From: Sulfobacillus thermotolerans
GTDB lineage: Bacteria; Bacillota; Sulfobacillia; Sulfobacillales; Sulfobacillaceae
Direction: 5' to 3'
DNA: 64,000 nt
NCBI GenBank assembly: GCA_002951815.1
Contig: CP019454.1
Coordinates: 868,001-932,000 of the forward strand
Shown: positions 52,429-60,610 of the stretch, one piece after another
Layout of the letters: each line of letters begins with the position of its first letter
Numbering within the stretch: position 1 is the stretch's first letter
Translations under genes and position numbers: made by a program
The notes under the pieces: model-generated
The model's database searches: none
Told to the model about the DNA's origin: nothing
Seen by the model: only the letters and a program-made list of their open reading frames with translations

Positions 52429-52719
52429 ATGAGCAAAGTGCCAGCGCGCAGTGCCGTAAAAACGGCTATTCAGATGATTCACCGACTGAAGCCAGGGACG
52501 AGCCTTCAAATTTTGAATTTCAAAAGAGATCGGAGTGTCTCTATTGTTCGCCACCCAAACGGGCACATGGACGTGATTGAACAGGGATTCGTGCAACAAG
52601 TATGGTCTGTGGACGACGATACCGCATCGACTGTTTTGAAAGAGGCTATTCCCCGGGAATTTCCACGCAGCCATGAATTGCGATTTACCGTAAAGAATGC
52701 CCATGAAAAAGCAGAATAA
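52429..52719 (+). CDS. Small hypothetical protein
   Basis: A 96-residue basic protein with no recognised domain. AGGGGG lies 6 bp before the ATG at 52429; an ATG at 52423 is an alternative. It follows the transporter by 18 bp and precedes the HAD gene by 22 bp, so it may share their transcript. Confidence 0.5.
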   Translation: MSKVPARSAVKTAIQMIHRLKPGTSLQILNFKRDRSVSIVRHPNGHMDVIEQGFVQQVWSVDDDTASTVLKEAIPREFPRSHELRFTVKNAHEKAE

Positions 52720-52741
52720 AGAATTGTTGGAGGGATGAGCA

Positions 52742-53374
52742 GTGGGCTTGGTCATTTTTGATTTAGATGGTACCTTAATCGACACGGTGCCATTGATTAC
52801 GCGGTGTTTTCAAAAGGTTTTTCGCAAATATGGCCATCGCGAGTTGACGGATGAACAAGTGCATGCCATGTTTGGCCCAGGCGAGTCTGTGATCTTCGCC
52901 CGAGAATTTGGCGAGCGCTGGCCGGAGATTCTCGCGGATTATCTTGAGTGTTACCAAGCGGGACACGATACGGTCACGCTGTCGCCGGAAATTGTTGGCG
53001 TTTTGGATGGCCTCGCTAATCTTGGCATTAAGATGGCTATTGTGACAAATAAAGAACGCGATACCACAGATATTACGTTGGCCCATTTCAATTTGCGTCA
53101 CTATTTTATAAAAATAGTGACGGCAAAGGATGTGGCTCATCCCAAGCCGTCGCCCGAGGGCATCAATTTGGTATTAAACACCTGTGAAGAGAATTCTGCT
53201 GACGCGATTATGATTGGCGATACGAATAATGATCGCGAGGCGGCCTTGGCCAGTGACGTGCCCTTTATTCGCGCTTTGTGGTTTGTGCCGTCCCGTGAGT
53301 GGGATAAGGACACTACGGAAGTCAAAGCGGAGACTATTCATGATTTGAAAGAAATTCTTCCTTACGAACTCTAA
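52742..53374 (+). CDS. HAD-family phosphatase (phosphoglycolate phosphatase/PpaX-like)
   Basis: The 210-residue enzyme has HAD motif I FDLDGTLIDT with nucleophile Asp8, motif II IVTNK, the Lys of HPKPSPE and motif IV MIGDTNNDREAA, with a helical cap between motifs I and II. It hydrolyses small phosphoesters; pyrophosphate or phosphoglycolate are common substrates for this subgroup. GTG start with GGAGGG 8 bp upstream. Confidence 0.85.
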   Translation: MGLVIFDLDGTLIDTVPLITRCFQKVFRKYGHRELTDEQVHAMFGPGESVIFAREFGERWPEILADYLECYQAGHDTVTLSPEIVGVLDGLANLGIKMAIVTNKERDTTDITLAHFNLRHYFIKIVTAKDVAHPKPSPEGINLVLNTCEENSADAIMIGDTNNDREAALASDVPFIRALWFVPSREWDKDTTEVKAETIHDLKEILPYEL

Positions 53375-53447
53375 TGGCAAGAGACGGCTCGTATGAAACC
53401 GAATGCTTCCCTTTGGCGTTATGTTTTATATAAGGGGGGCGTGGATC

Positions 53448-53633
53448 ATGCCGTTTGTGACATTTCTAACAGGACTGTTGGTGGCCGGAGCGGTGGTGGT
53501 TGTGGGATCTGCTCTCGTTGTGGTGTGGGCCGTGGCATACGGTTCTGGGCGATATTGTCGGCAGCAGATCCAAAATAGCGGGTCAAAACCTCCGTCAACA
53601 AAGGCATGGCAAGTGCGGCAACGTGTATCTTAG
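53448..53633 (+). CDS. Small single-span membrane protein
   Basis: A 61-residue protein with one hydrophobic helix (residues 4-30, LTGLLVAGAVVVVGSALVVV) and a basic tail. AAGGGGGG lies about 8 bp before the ATG. The function is unknown. A terminator follows 7 bp after the stop. Confidence 0.5.
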   Translation: MPFVTFLTGLLVAGAVVVVGSALVVVWAVAYGSGRYCRQQIQNSGSKPPSTKAWQVRQRVS

Positions 53634-53640
53634 CAGGGGG

Positions 53641-53667
53641 GGCGGGTGACCGCCTTCTTTTTTATTT
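53641..53667 (+). terminator. Terminator after the small membrane protein gene
   Basis: GGCGG and CCGCC close a GTGA loop, followed by TTCTTTTTTATTT. Confidence 0.8.
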
Positions 53668-53760
53668 GAAGGTTACCTAAAAAGAAATCCCCAACCATCT
53701 GTGTTAGCGAGAAGGTTCGGGATTAGAAGCGAGATAGCGGTAGCCATGCCTCTTATCATA

Positions 53761-53940
53761 TTAAGCAGAGGGCTGCATGGCAGCATGATCGCGGGCAGGA
53801 TTGTCTAAGCGACTGACATACGAGCATTCTGGGTAATTTTCGCAAATGGCATACACATCGCCGGTCAACTTTAGCGTTTGATAACGTACGGTGTAACGCC
53901 GACACACGGGGCAAAGCACTTCGTTGGATGTATTCTTCAT
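53761..53940 (-). CDS. Small topoisomerase-type zinc-finger protein
   Basis: A 59-residue protein with a four-Cys zinc site: CPVC near the N-terminus and CENYPECSY later, like the C4 fingers of type IA topoisomerases and related small proteins. AAGGAGG lies 9 bp before the ATG at 53940. Nucleic-acid binding is suggested by the fold alone. Confidence 0.6.
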   Translation of the reverse strand: MKNTSNEVLCPVCRRYTVRYQTLKLTGDVYAICENYPECSYVSRLDNPARDHAAMQPSA

Positions 53941-54167
53941 CAATATCGGCCTCCTTGTGAACTCTTTCACATTTTGTACGCATTCATTATAGCACGGATC
54001 ACAACAATGAGGCGGTGACTAGAGGCATTTTATTTAATTATTTAGCAGATATTTTCTGAATTGGCCTCAATGAGGCTCCATAGGGTCCTTATCAACAAGA
54101 AGACATACGTCCTCACCCGAAAGGGCGTAAGAAGAGCGGCCCATGATTTTTTGCGTTGTGGTAGACG

Positions 54168-55349
54168 TCATAACCACGGAATTAAGCGCTTGAGACGATC
54201 GACCGTTTCCCGATTTTGTTGGGTGATGGCAAAGGATTGGGCTACGGGTGGAAAGGATTCAGGAGGATCAAAAAAGGTGGTTGGCAATGGGGGAGATGAC
54301 AGCGGTTGCCAGGTGTCGAGCCAGGATTGCGGAAGGGGCGTATTCACGTCTAAGGACTGGTCGGACATCTCCGCCCATAACAGGGTCCATGCCCGCGGCA
54401 CGACACGCCAAATTTCGTATCCTCCACCGCCAGTGGCGAGCCACCGACCGTGTGCATAGGTGTGGGCCCATTGGTGGACAAGAGCTGGAACTTTTGCGTA
54501 GAAATCGGTCGTGGCAAACAAGTCCGTCAAGGGATCCCAATAATGGCCGTCGCAGCCGTGCTGACTAATGATAATATCGGGTTGGAAATGCTGTAAGGCA
54601 GCAGGGACAATGCGTTCCAAGCATTCAAGCCACGACTGGTTATCCGTATAAGGACGGAGGGGGACATTCAACGCGTAGCCTTGTCCGGCCCCTGTGCCCG
54701 TTTCTTCAACGCTGCCTGTGCCCGGAAATAAATACTGGCCGGTTTCGTGAAATGAGATCGTTAGGACATGGGGATCATCATAAAATGCTTGCTGCACGCC
54801 ATCCCCGTGATGCGCATCTGTATCGATATAAGCAATTCGCCATTGTGTTTTTTCTCTCAGCCAATGAATTGCAACCGTCAAATCATTGTATATACAGAAA
54901 CCAGAGGCTTGGGCGGCCTTAGCATGGTGCAAGCCTCCAGCGAGGTTAAGCGCATGCATGGCCTCGCCTTGAGCAATGACTTGAGCAGCAGCCAGCGTAC
55001 CGCCCACGGCCAACCGGGCAGCGTCATGCATCCCGGGAAAGACAGGGTCGTCTTCGGTGCCTAGACCGTATGCAGCTGCGCGCTTAAGCAAAGTAGGATT
55101 ACTCACATCCTCCAGGTTGGTGAAGTGCTGTACCATGTCAATATACGAACGGTGATGAGCACGGACTAGATCGTCTATCGTGGCCGGGGCGGGAAGCACC
55201 AGTTGGTCATCAGAGACTAGATGCAAAGCGTCGATTAAACTTTTGGTAGCTCTTAAGCGAACCGGGTTAAAAGGGTGGGTTGCACCAAAATCATATTGGC
55301 TGTACGCGTCGCTATATATAAACTTGGCAGTATCGGTCATTGTCCGCAT
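54168..55349 (-). CDS. acuC: AcuC-type histone-deacetylase-fold deacetylase
   Basis: The 393-residue protein of the zinc-dependent class I/II deacetylase fold begins with the FDAC/AcuC pattern YSQYDFGATHPFNPVRL. Active-site elements are GGLHHAKAAQASGFCIYND (His pair), IAYIDTDAHHGDGVQ (zinc Asp and His) and ISQHGCDGHYWDPL (second zinc Asp). In B. subtilis AcuC deacetylates acetyl-CoA synthetase. It is divergent from a GNAT/acyl-CoA-synthetase fusion 90 bp away, a natural acetyltransferase/deacetylase pair. Start at ATG 55349 or at an ATG 9 bp later. Confidence 0.88.
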   Translation of the reverse strand: MRTMTDTAKFIYSDAYSQYDFGATHPFNPVRLRATKSLIDALHLVSDDQLVLPAPATIDDLVRAHHRSYIDMVQHFTNLEDVSNPTLLKRAAAYGLGTEDDPVFPGMHDAARLAVGGTLAAAQVIAQGEAMHALNLAGGLHHAKAAQASGFCIYNDLTVAIHWLREKTQWRIAYIDTDAHHGDGVQQAFYDDPHVLTISFHETGQYLFPGTGSVEETGTGAGQGYALNVPLRPYTDNQSWLECLERIVPAALQHFQPDIIISQHGCDGHYWDPLTDLFATTDFYAKVPALVHQWAHTYAHGRWLATGGGGYEIWRVVPRAWTLLWAEMSDQSLDVNTPLPQSWLDTWQPLSSPPLPTTFFDPPESFPPVAQSFAITQQNRETVDRLKRLIPWL

Positions 55350-55439
55350 CCGTTCATTTTTCTTCTATTATAGGGGAGCATGGTCTTTGTTGAGAAGCCC
55401 AACGTAATATAATCGAAGCAAGCGGGCAAGACAAAGGGG

Positions 55440-57800
55440 ATGGAAGGCTTGGCTAGAATTATTCTCCGAGATGGACGGGTAGCTGAACTGCGGGAAGCAA
55501 GGGATACACCAGAGGATCGGAGAATGCTTCATGAGCTCTTTCGCCATGCTTCTGCGGATGATTTGTATTTTCGGTTCTTCCATATGGTTAAAGAGGTTTC
55601 GGATCGGGATATTGACCAAATGATCCGGATTGACGGCCAAGGAAAGTCTCTCATTTGCGTAAGTCAGGATCAAATCTTAGGGATTGGGCACTACATTATG
55701 ACGGATGGGGCTAGCGCCGAAGTGGCATTTTTTGTGGATGACCGCGTGCAAGGAAGAGGCCTGGGAACACTGCTGCTGGAACATCTTGCGCAAATCGCAT
55801 GGCGCCGGGGTCTCAAACAGTTTGAGGCCTATGTTTTAAGCGATAACCGCCGCATGTTACGTGTATTCCAAGATAGTGGGTACGAAATTCATGAGCAACA
55901 TGAGTCCGGTGTTATTCATCTCGTGTTGCCTTTACAGCAGACAGAACGCACTCGGGCATTGCAAGAAACGCGGGAAAAGTTGGCGACGGCTGCTTCCTTG
56001 CGGCCCTTTTTTGAGCCAGCGGTAGTCGCCATCGTGGGAGCATCTCGGGATTCTCACCGCTTGGGCCACTTATTGCTGCGTCACGTGCTTGAAGGCTCCT
56101 ATAATGGGGTCGTATATCCGGTTAACTCAAGTGCTAAAGCCGTGTTGGGGGTTCGCGCATATCCTTCAGTGCAAGCTGTGCCCGACGCTGTTGACCTTGT
56201 GGTCATTGTGGTCGCGCGTGACCAAGTCCAGAGTGTGGTTCAGGATTGCATTATAGCAGGGGTTAAAGCCGTGTTGATCACTTCTGCAGGATTTTCCGAC
56301 CTGGATGCAAATGGCGCGGCCTTAGAACAGGATATTACCGCTGATCTGAGACGCCATGGCATTCGTTTGGTGGGCCCTAATTCATTGGGCCTGCTCAATG
56401 CGCACCCAGAGCATCCGTTGAATGCGAGTTTTGCACCAGCTCTGCCGCCGGCAGGGTCAGTGGCCATTGCTAGTCAATCGGGCGCGTTAGGCATTGCCAT
56501 CTTAGACTATGCGGCGCGCATGGGTGTGGGTGTTTCGAGTTTTGCAAGCACTGGCAATAAGGCTGATGTGTCCTCCAATGATTTGCTGCAATACTGGGAA
56601 GATGATCCGGCGACAGCCATGATTTTGTTGTATTTGGAATCATTTGGCAACCCGAGGAAGTTTTCCCGTATTGCTAGGCGATTGACGCAGCGTAAGCCGA
56701 TCCTTGCAGTAAAGAGTGCGCGCACCGTCCATACCAGTGTGCCCACTGAGTCGGGATTGCAGCCTGTGGATAATGAGGTGGCCGTGCAGGCCTTATTTCA
56801 GCAGAGCGGCATTATTCGGGCTGACACTTTGCAAGAATTATTTGATATCGCGGCCTTGCTTGGTACGATGCCATTACCAGACGGTAATAGGGTTGTGGTC
56901 ATTACCAACGCTGCGGGCGCTGCCGTCATTACCGTTGACGCATTGGGGGCGGTGGGACTGACCTTGGCTGAACCACCAGTCGATTTGGGTGTGGATGCTC
57001 TGGGGCAACGGTACTATGAGGAAGTCGCCAGGGCTTTAAGGCAGTCCGATGTTGACGCGATTATCGTGCTATTTATCCCGGTGGGGATATCGGAGGCTCA
57101 GGGGGTGTCCGATGCGATCCGTCAAGCTGTGGAAGAGCAAGGTCTTAGCAAGCCGGTGCTGGCGAACTTTCTCATGATGGGCCATGGACCCATTGACTAT
57201 ATTGAAAGCCCTACATTTCGCATACCCGTGTATCCTTTTCCCGAATTGGCGGTGAGAGCCTTAGGACAAGTGGCCCGTTATGCAGAATATCGGCGTCAAC
57301 CCATGGGACGATTACCAGATTTGGAGCATATTCATGTGGATGAGGCGAGAACTTTAGTACAACAATGGCAAAGCCCGGACGAGGCGGTATGGACGGGACC
57401 CGTGCGAGCGAGTCAAGTGTTGGACATGGTGGGTCTGCGTAGCCAATTGGCGTTAACGGAGGAGGATCAGGGATTTTGTCGGCTCCGCATCCGTTGTCAT
57501 ATGGATCCTTTGTTTGGCCCGATTCTTACGGCGACACCGGTGGATCAAGAAAATATCAGTCGGAGTCGCTTGATTCCTTTAACGGACCGGGATGCGGAAG
57601 TTTTTGCTCAGGCTTGGTTGAGAGGGCAGAAGGGCGCTCCATTTTGCAAGAAGGTGTTAAGCGAGTTGTTTCTGCGGGTGTCTCGGCTGATTGATGAAGT
57701 CCCTGAAATTACGGAACTAGAGATTGATGAGGCATGGGTTTGCCATGCTGACACAAAAATTGTAAGTGCAAACGTGTTATTGGAGCGGCGGACCCTGTAG
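55440..57800 (+). CDS. Pat-like fusion: N-terminal GNAT acetyltransferase with NDP-forming acyl-CoA synthetase domains
   Basis: The 786-residue protein has a GNAT domain at about 9-165 (Glu in SAEVAFFVDD and acetyl-CoA loop VQGRGLGTLLLEHL), a CoA-binding domain at about 190-290 (VAIVGASRDSHRLGH), and a succinyl-CoA-ligase-like domain from about 295 (SQSGALGIAI near 344, then GNKADVSSNDLLQYW). The final ~150 residues resemble only the C-terminal half of an ATP-grasp domain (SRLIDEVPEITELEIDE), so ligase activity is probably lost. The domain order is the reverse of Salmonella Pat. With AcuC divergent next door, it is likely a lysine acetyltransferase controlling acetyl-CoA synthetase or other enzymes. 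TTG 55449 is a possible better-spaced start. Confidence 0.82.
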   Translation: MEGLARIILRDGRVAELREARDTPEDRRMLHELFRHASADDLYFRFFHMVKEVSDRDIDQMIRIDGQGKSLICVSQDQILGIGHYIMTDGASAEVAFFVDDRVQGRGLGTLLLEHLAQIAWRRGLKQFEAYVLSDNRRMLRVFQDSGYEIHEQHESGVIHLVLPLQQTERTRALQETREKLATAASLRPFFEPAVVAIVGASRDSHRLGHLLLRHVLEGSYNGVVYPVNSSAKAVLGVRAYPSVQAVPDAVDLVVIVVARDQVQSVVQDCIIAGVKAVLITSAGFSDLDANGAALEQDITADLRRHGIRLVGPNSLGLLNAHPEHPLNASFAPALPPAGSVAIASQSGALGIAILDYAARMGVGVSSFASTGNKADVSSNDLLQYWEDDPATAMILLYLESFGNPRKFSRIARRLTQRKPILAVKSARTVHTSVPTESGLQPVDNEVAVQALFQQSGIIRADTLQELFDIAALLGTMPLPDGNRVVVITNAAGAAVITVDALGAVGLTLAEPPVDLGVDALGQRYYEEVARALRQSDVDAIIVLFIPVGISEAQGVSDAIRQAVEEQGLSKPVLANFLMMGHGPIDYIESPTFRIPVYPFPELAVRALGQVARYAEYRRQPMGRLPDLEHIHVDEARTLVQQWQSPDEAVWTGPVRASQVLDMVGLRSQLALTEEDQGFCRLRIRCHMDPLFGPILTATPVDQENISRSRLIPLTDRDAEVFAQAWLRGQKGAPFCKKVLSELFLRVSRLIDEVPEITELEIDEAWVCHADTKIVSANVLLERRTL

Positions 57801-57889
57801 TGCGAGAAAAAATTCTTACGAATAGATATAGGATGCAGGAATATTCTTCATGAATGTCGAAAATTTGTATCTGATAATTTGGGGGGTGG

Positions 57890-58231
57890 ATGGGTACGCT
57901 TGCAGCTTGCGCGCAAGAACCCTTGCGGTTGGAGCGGGGTTACGTTTATTGGAATATGAGTGTTAAGACCTGCGAGGGAACTCCGGTGATTGCGGTGGAT
58001 ATTATTGGCCGTATGCCGGCAAGACTGTTTATGCGCCTGAAAAATCGTGGCCAATGTCCCAAGACTTATGCCGAGGTTTTTGTAGCGCATGCCTTGCAAT
58101 ACGACGCGGATGCGACAGAGTATCAAGTTCTGAGAGACACGGGACGTTATTTGGTGACAATTCCCGACAGTCTGCGAACGTTGCAAAAGGTCTTTGAGAC
58201 GTTCAAGATGTTGGCAGCGACACGAGCCTAA
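57890..58231 (+). CDS. Small hypothetical protein
   Basis: A 113-residue protein with no recognised domain; GGGGGGTG precedes the ATG by a few bases. It has two Cys (CAQE, KTCEG) near the N-terminus and a third at about residue 56, and a helical C-terminus. It ends about 38 bp before the Nudix gene start and may be in its transcript. Confidence 0.5.
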   Translation: MGTLAACAQEPLRLERGYVYWNMSVKTCEGTPVIAVDIIGRMPARLFMRLKNRGQCPKTYAEVFVAHALQYDADATEYQVLRDTGRYLVTIPDSLRTLQKVFETFKMLAATRA

Positions 58232-58268
58232 TTCGAGATCGCTTCAAAAGCCAAAGGAGGGCGGACGC

Positions 58269-58868
58269 GTGAAATCCCCGGAACAGCCATTGACTCCTGC
58301 GCGTATTGCTCATATTCTCGAAGGCTTAGCGATTGATGGCCAGCATTATGCGAATAACACCTACGATCAGCATCGTTATGCGCGTATCCAAGAGTTGGCA
58401 AGGATTTTGGGCGGAATTTCTAAGGATGCACCTCCTTTAAGTACGATTACGCCTGTCACTCCTAAAGTGGGAGTGGATGGGGCCGTCTTTAAGCAACGGG
58501 AACTGTTATTGATTCGCCGTCGCGACTCTCATCAATGGGCACTACCTGGCGGCGCGGTAGAAATCGGTGAAACGCCGAGTGAGGCGGTTATCCGTGAGGT
58601 TGTCGAAGAAACGGGTATCGTGATGCAGGCCGATTACGTTGTAGGGGTGTTCGATAACTGGATGGATCGCCGAGAGACGTCACATCATTTATACCATATT
58701 GTCATTCGCGGGCACTATGTAAGCGGGGAACTCTTGCCACAACCAGAAGAGATTGCTGACGTCCAATGGGTGCAGCCGGAGGAATTGCCTCCTCCAGACC
58801 AGTTTCACCCGGGACATTATGACCGCGTTGTGAAAGTGCTTGATGGGGCGATTGGCGTGATGGATTAG
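58269..58868 (+). CDS. Nudix hydrolase with NUDIX_N-type N-terminal domain
   Basis: A 199-residue hydrolase. The N-terminal ~70 residues (TPARIAHILEGLAIDGQHYA ... RIQELARILGG) match the helical NUDIX_N domain, and the catalytic domain carries a full Nudix box GGAVEIGETPSEAVIREVVE followed by ETGI. GTG start with AAAGGAGGG 8 bp upstream. ADP-ribose or sugar-nucleotide hydrolysis is typical for this architecture; the exact substrate is not shown. Confidence 0.85.
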   Translation: MKSPEQPLTPARIAHILEGLAIDGQHYANNTYDQHRYARIQELARILGGISKDAPPLSTITPVTPKVGVDGAVFKQRELLLIRRRDSHQWALPGGAVEIGETPSEAVIREVVEETGIVMQADYVVGVFDNWMDRRETSHHLYHIVIRGHYVSGELLPQPEEIADVQWVQPEELPPPDQFHPGHYDRVVKVLDGAIGVMD

Positions 58869-58924
58869 AGACGCCTAAGGTTCCATACCCCTTGTGTCAA
58901 GAGACCAAAGTCCAAGACATGCGT

Positions 58925-58972
58925 AAGAAAAGAAGAGGAGAAGCAGCATATCGCTTCTCCTCTTCTTTTCTT
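58925..58972. terminator. Bidirectional terminator between Nudix and LysM-NlpC/P60 genes
   Basis: A perfect 20-bp stem (58925-58944 with 58953-58972) of purine-rich and pyrimidine-rich arms with an 8-nt loop, running into T-rich sequence on the + side and A/T on the other. Confidence 0.9.
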
Positions 58973-58985
58973 AGTAAGGGCCCAT

Positions 58986-60140
58986 TTATTGATTAACAAA
59001 ACCTGCCCCGTAATAATGGTCGACATAAAAAGGCGCATCAAGGTTGGAAACCATGACGGTCTGACCGGGAGCTGGCGCTTCAATAAAAGCTTGAGAATAT
59101 CCAAGAGATGGATCCGAACCAATATATATACCGACGTGGGAAGCACCCGGGCCGTCAGTGCTGAAGAATACAAGGTCCCCGGGTTGTAATTGCGACTCTG
59201 GTATCTTAGTAACATAGTCGTACTGGGCCCAACTGGTGCGGGGCATGGGAATTCCGTTTTGTTGGAACACATATTGCACCAAACCAGAGCAGTCAAAGCC
59301 AGTAGCCGGAGAAGCGCCTCCCCAGACGTAAGGCACGCCCAAGTACCGTTCGGCCGTTTGCACAATGGCTTGTCCAAAACTAATGGAAGCATTTTGGGCA
59401 GGCAATTGAACAGCAGCGCTCGTAGAAGCCTGTGCGCCAGAAGGAATCGCGAGGACTTGTCCTACGTTTAATACATTGGGGTTACTAAGATGATTGTACG
59501 ATGCAAGAGTCTCCCAAGAAAGTCCGAATTGCTGCGCAATTCCGGCCAAAGTGTTTCCCGCTTGTACCACGTATTCGCTACGATTTCCGGAGGCGGAAGG
59601 CGCTGGAGCCGGTGTCGATGGGGCTTGCGCCGCAGGACCTGCGATGGTCAACACTTGCCCGACACTGATGAAATTGGGATTGGATAAATTGTTCCAAGAC
59701 ATCAGTTGTGATACGGTAACGTGAAATTGAAAAGCAATTCCGCCAAGCGTATTTCCCGGTTGAACGGTATATGTTGACCGTGCGTCTGTGAACGGCAAGG
59801 CTGCGCTTGATACTGCGGTTCCGCGGTCAGCACCACCGTACCCAATGGTCAATACTTGTCCAACACGAATTTCATTGGGGTTGGCGATGTGGTTCAAGGT
59901 AGCCAGCGCTGATACAGTCGTGTGAAACTGCCACGCAATGCTGCTTAGGGTATCTCCGGGTTGTACGGTAAACATACGCGCCGACAAATACCGCGGCGTT
60001 GCGCTAGCGGAAGCTGCTGCCAGCGTGTGGGGAGAAGGGGAAGTGTGGTGAGATGTTGGAGACATTCCCATAGCGAATGGGATTGCCATTAAACCCACAG
60101 CCATACTGGCAACCGCTTTCTTAGACGGCAATAGATTCAA
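58986..60140 (-). CDS. Secreted LysM-NlpC/P60 peptidoglycan endopeptidase
   Basis: The 384-residue protein has an N-terminal signal sequence, three LysM peptidoglycan-binding repeats (57-99, 124-166, 190-232; each like YTVQPGDTLSSIAWQF) joined by Ser/Ala/Pro linkers, and a C-terminal NlpC/P60 cysteine peptidase domain (256-384) with Cys284 in FDCSGLVQYVF and His335 in SHVGIYIG. It cleaves stem-peptide bonds in the cell wall. A c-di-AMP riboswitch lies directly in its 5' leader, giving a clear regulatory link between second messenger and wall hydrolysis. Confidence 0.93.
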   Translation of the reverse strand: MNLLPSKKAVASMAVGLMAIPFAMGMSPTSHHTSPSPHTLAAASASATPRYLSARMFTVQPGDTLSSIAWQFHTTVSALATLNHIANPNEIRVGQVLTIGYGGADRGTAVSSAALPFTDARSTYTVQPGNTLGGIAFQFHVTVSQLMSWNNLSNPNFISVGQVLTIAGPAAQAPSTPAPAPSASGNRSEYVVQAGNTLAGIAQQFGLSWETLASYNHLSNPNVLNVGQVLAIPSGAQASTSAAVQLPAQNASISFGQAIVQTAERYLGVPYVWGGASPATGFDCSGLVQYVFQQNGIPMPRTSWAQYDYVTKIPESQLQPGDLVFFSTDGPGASHVGIYIGSDPSLGYSQAFIEAPAPGQTVMVSNLDAPFYVDHYYGAGFVNQ

Positions 60141-60162
60141 GAAATAGGCTCCCTTCCTTCGG

Positions 60163-60290
60163 GTATTGCCTTCGAGGTTAGTTCGCTGGTTCGGGCTGAA
60201 GGAGCCCTACTGTCCCAATTGTGACAGATTCACCCTGGATTTTGGTCCAGTAATCCCCCGTACGTAATTGTGCAATTACGATTCGGCGTC
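60163..60290 (-). promoter_or_regulatory. c-di-AMP (ydaO/yuaA) riboswitch of the LysM-NlpC/P60 gene
   Basis: Read on the minus strand, the leader contains the ydaO aptamer pattern in order: GCCGAATC at the 5' end, a GGGTGAATCTGTC...GGACAGTAGGG stem region, a GGGCTCCTTCAGCCC hairpin, then CCCGAACC, CTAACCTCGAAGGCAAT. These match conserved blocks of the Thermoanaerobacter aptamer (GCCGAATC, GTAGGG, ACCCG...AGCTAAC...GGAGGCAAT). Pairings GTAATTG/CAATTAC, CTGGA/TCCAG and TGTCA/GGACA-type stems are visible. In known cases c-di-AMP binding switches expression off. It lies 22 nt before the gene start, so control may act on the ribosome binding site. Confidence 0.87.
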
Positions 60291-60304
60291 GTGGAGTCGC
60301 CGAA

Positions 60305-60333
60305 ACTATACGAAAAACCGGTGATTTTGTCAT
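60305..60333 (-). promoter_or_regulatory. Promoter of the riboswitch-controlled LysM-NlpC/P60 gene
   Basis: On the minus strand ATGACA (60333-60328), 17 bp, TATAGT (60310-60305); each 5/6 to consensus. Transcription would begin near 60298, just before the aptamer. From here to 60610 the + strand (277 bp) holds no ORF I can support. Confidence 0.65.
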
Positions 60334-60610
60334 TCCATGCCAAAGGCAATAAAGTGCCAAAATTGGCGATGAGAGACCAAGAAATGAAAATATAGTCCTC
60401 AGTCTCAAAATTAGATATATATGGAAGAAAATTCCAGGAGGATAAAAGCGAGGAGTGTATAAATAATAACAGATAATAGGACTAGGTGCCAAGGCCATTG
60501 TTCCTCGTAAGGAATATTTGGCTTTTAGGCTCAAAAGACAAGGATTTATAGAAGTTGTGCGCTAAAATTTTTTGTCGGGAGAATTTTGGTGAGAGGGGAC
60601 AGACAAAGAA

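Noticed and set aside
60178-60534. 118-codon minus-strand ORF upstream of the LysM gene
   Set aside because: It runs through the promoter and the c-di-AMP riboswitch, so the sequence there is better explained as an RNA leader.
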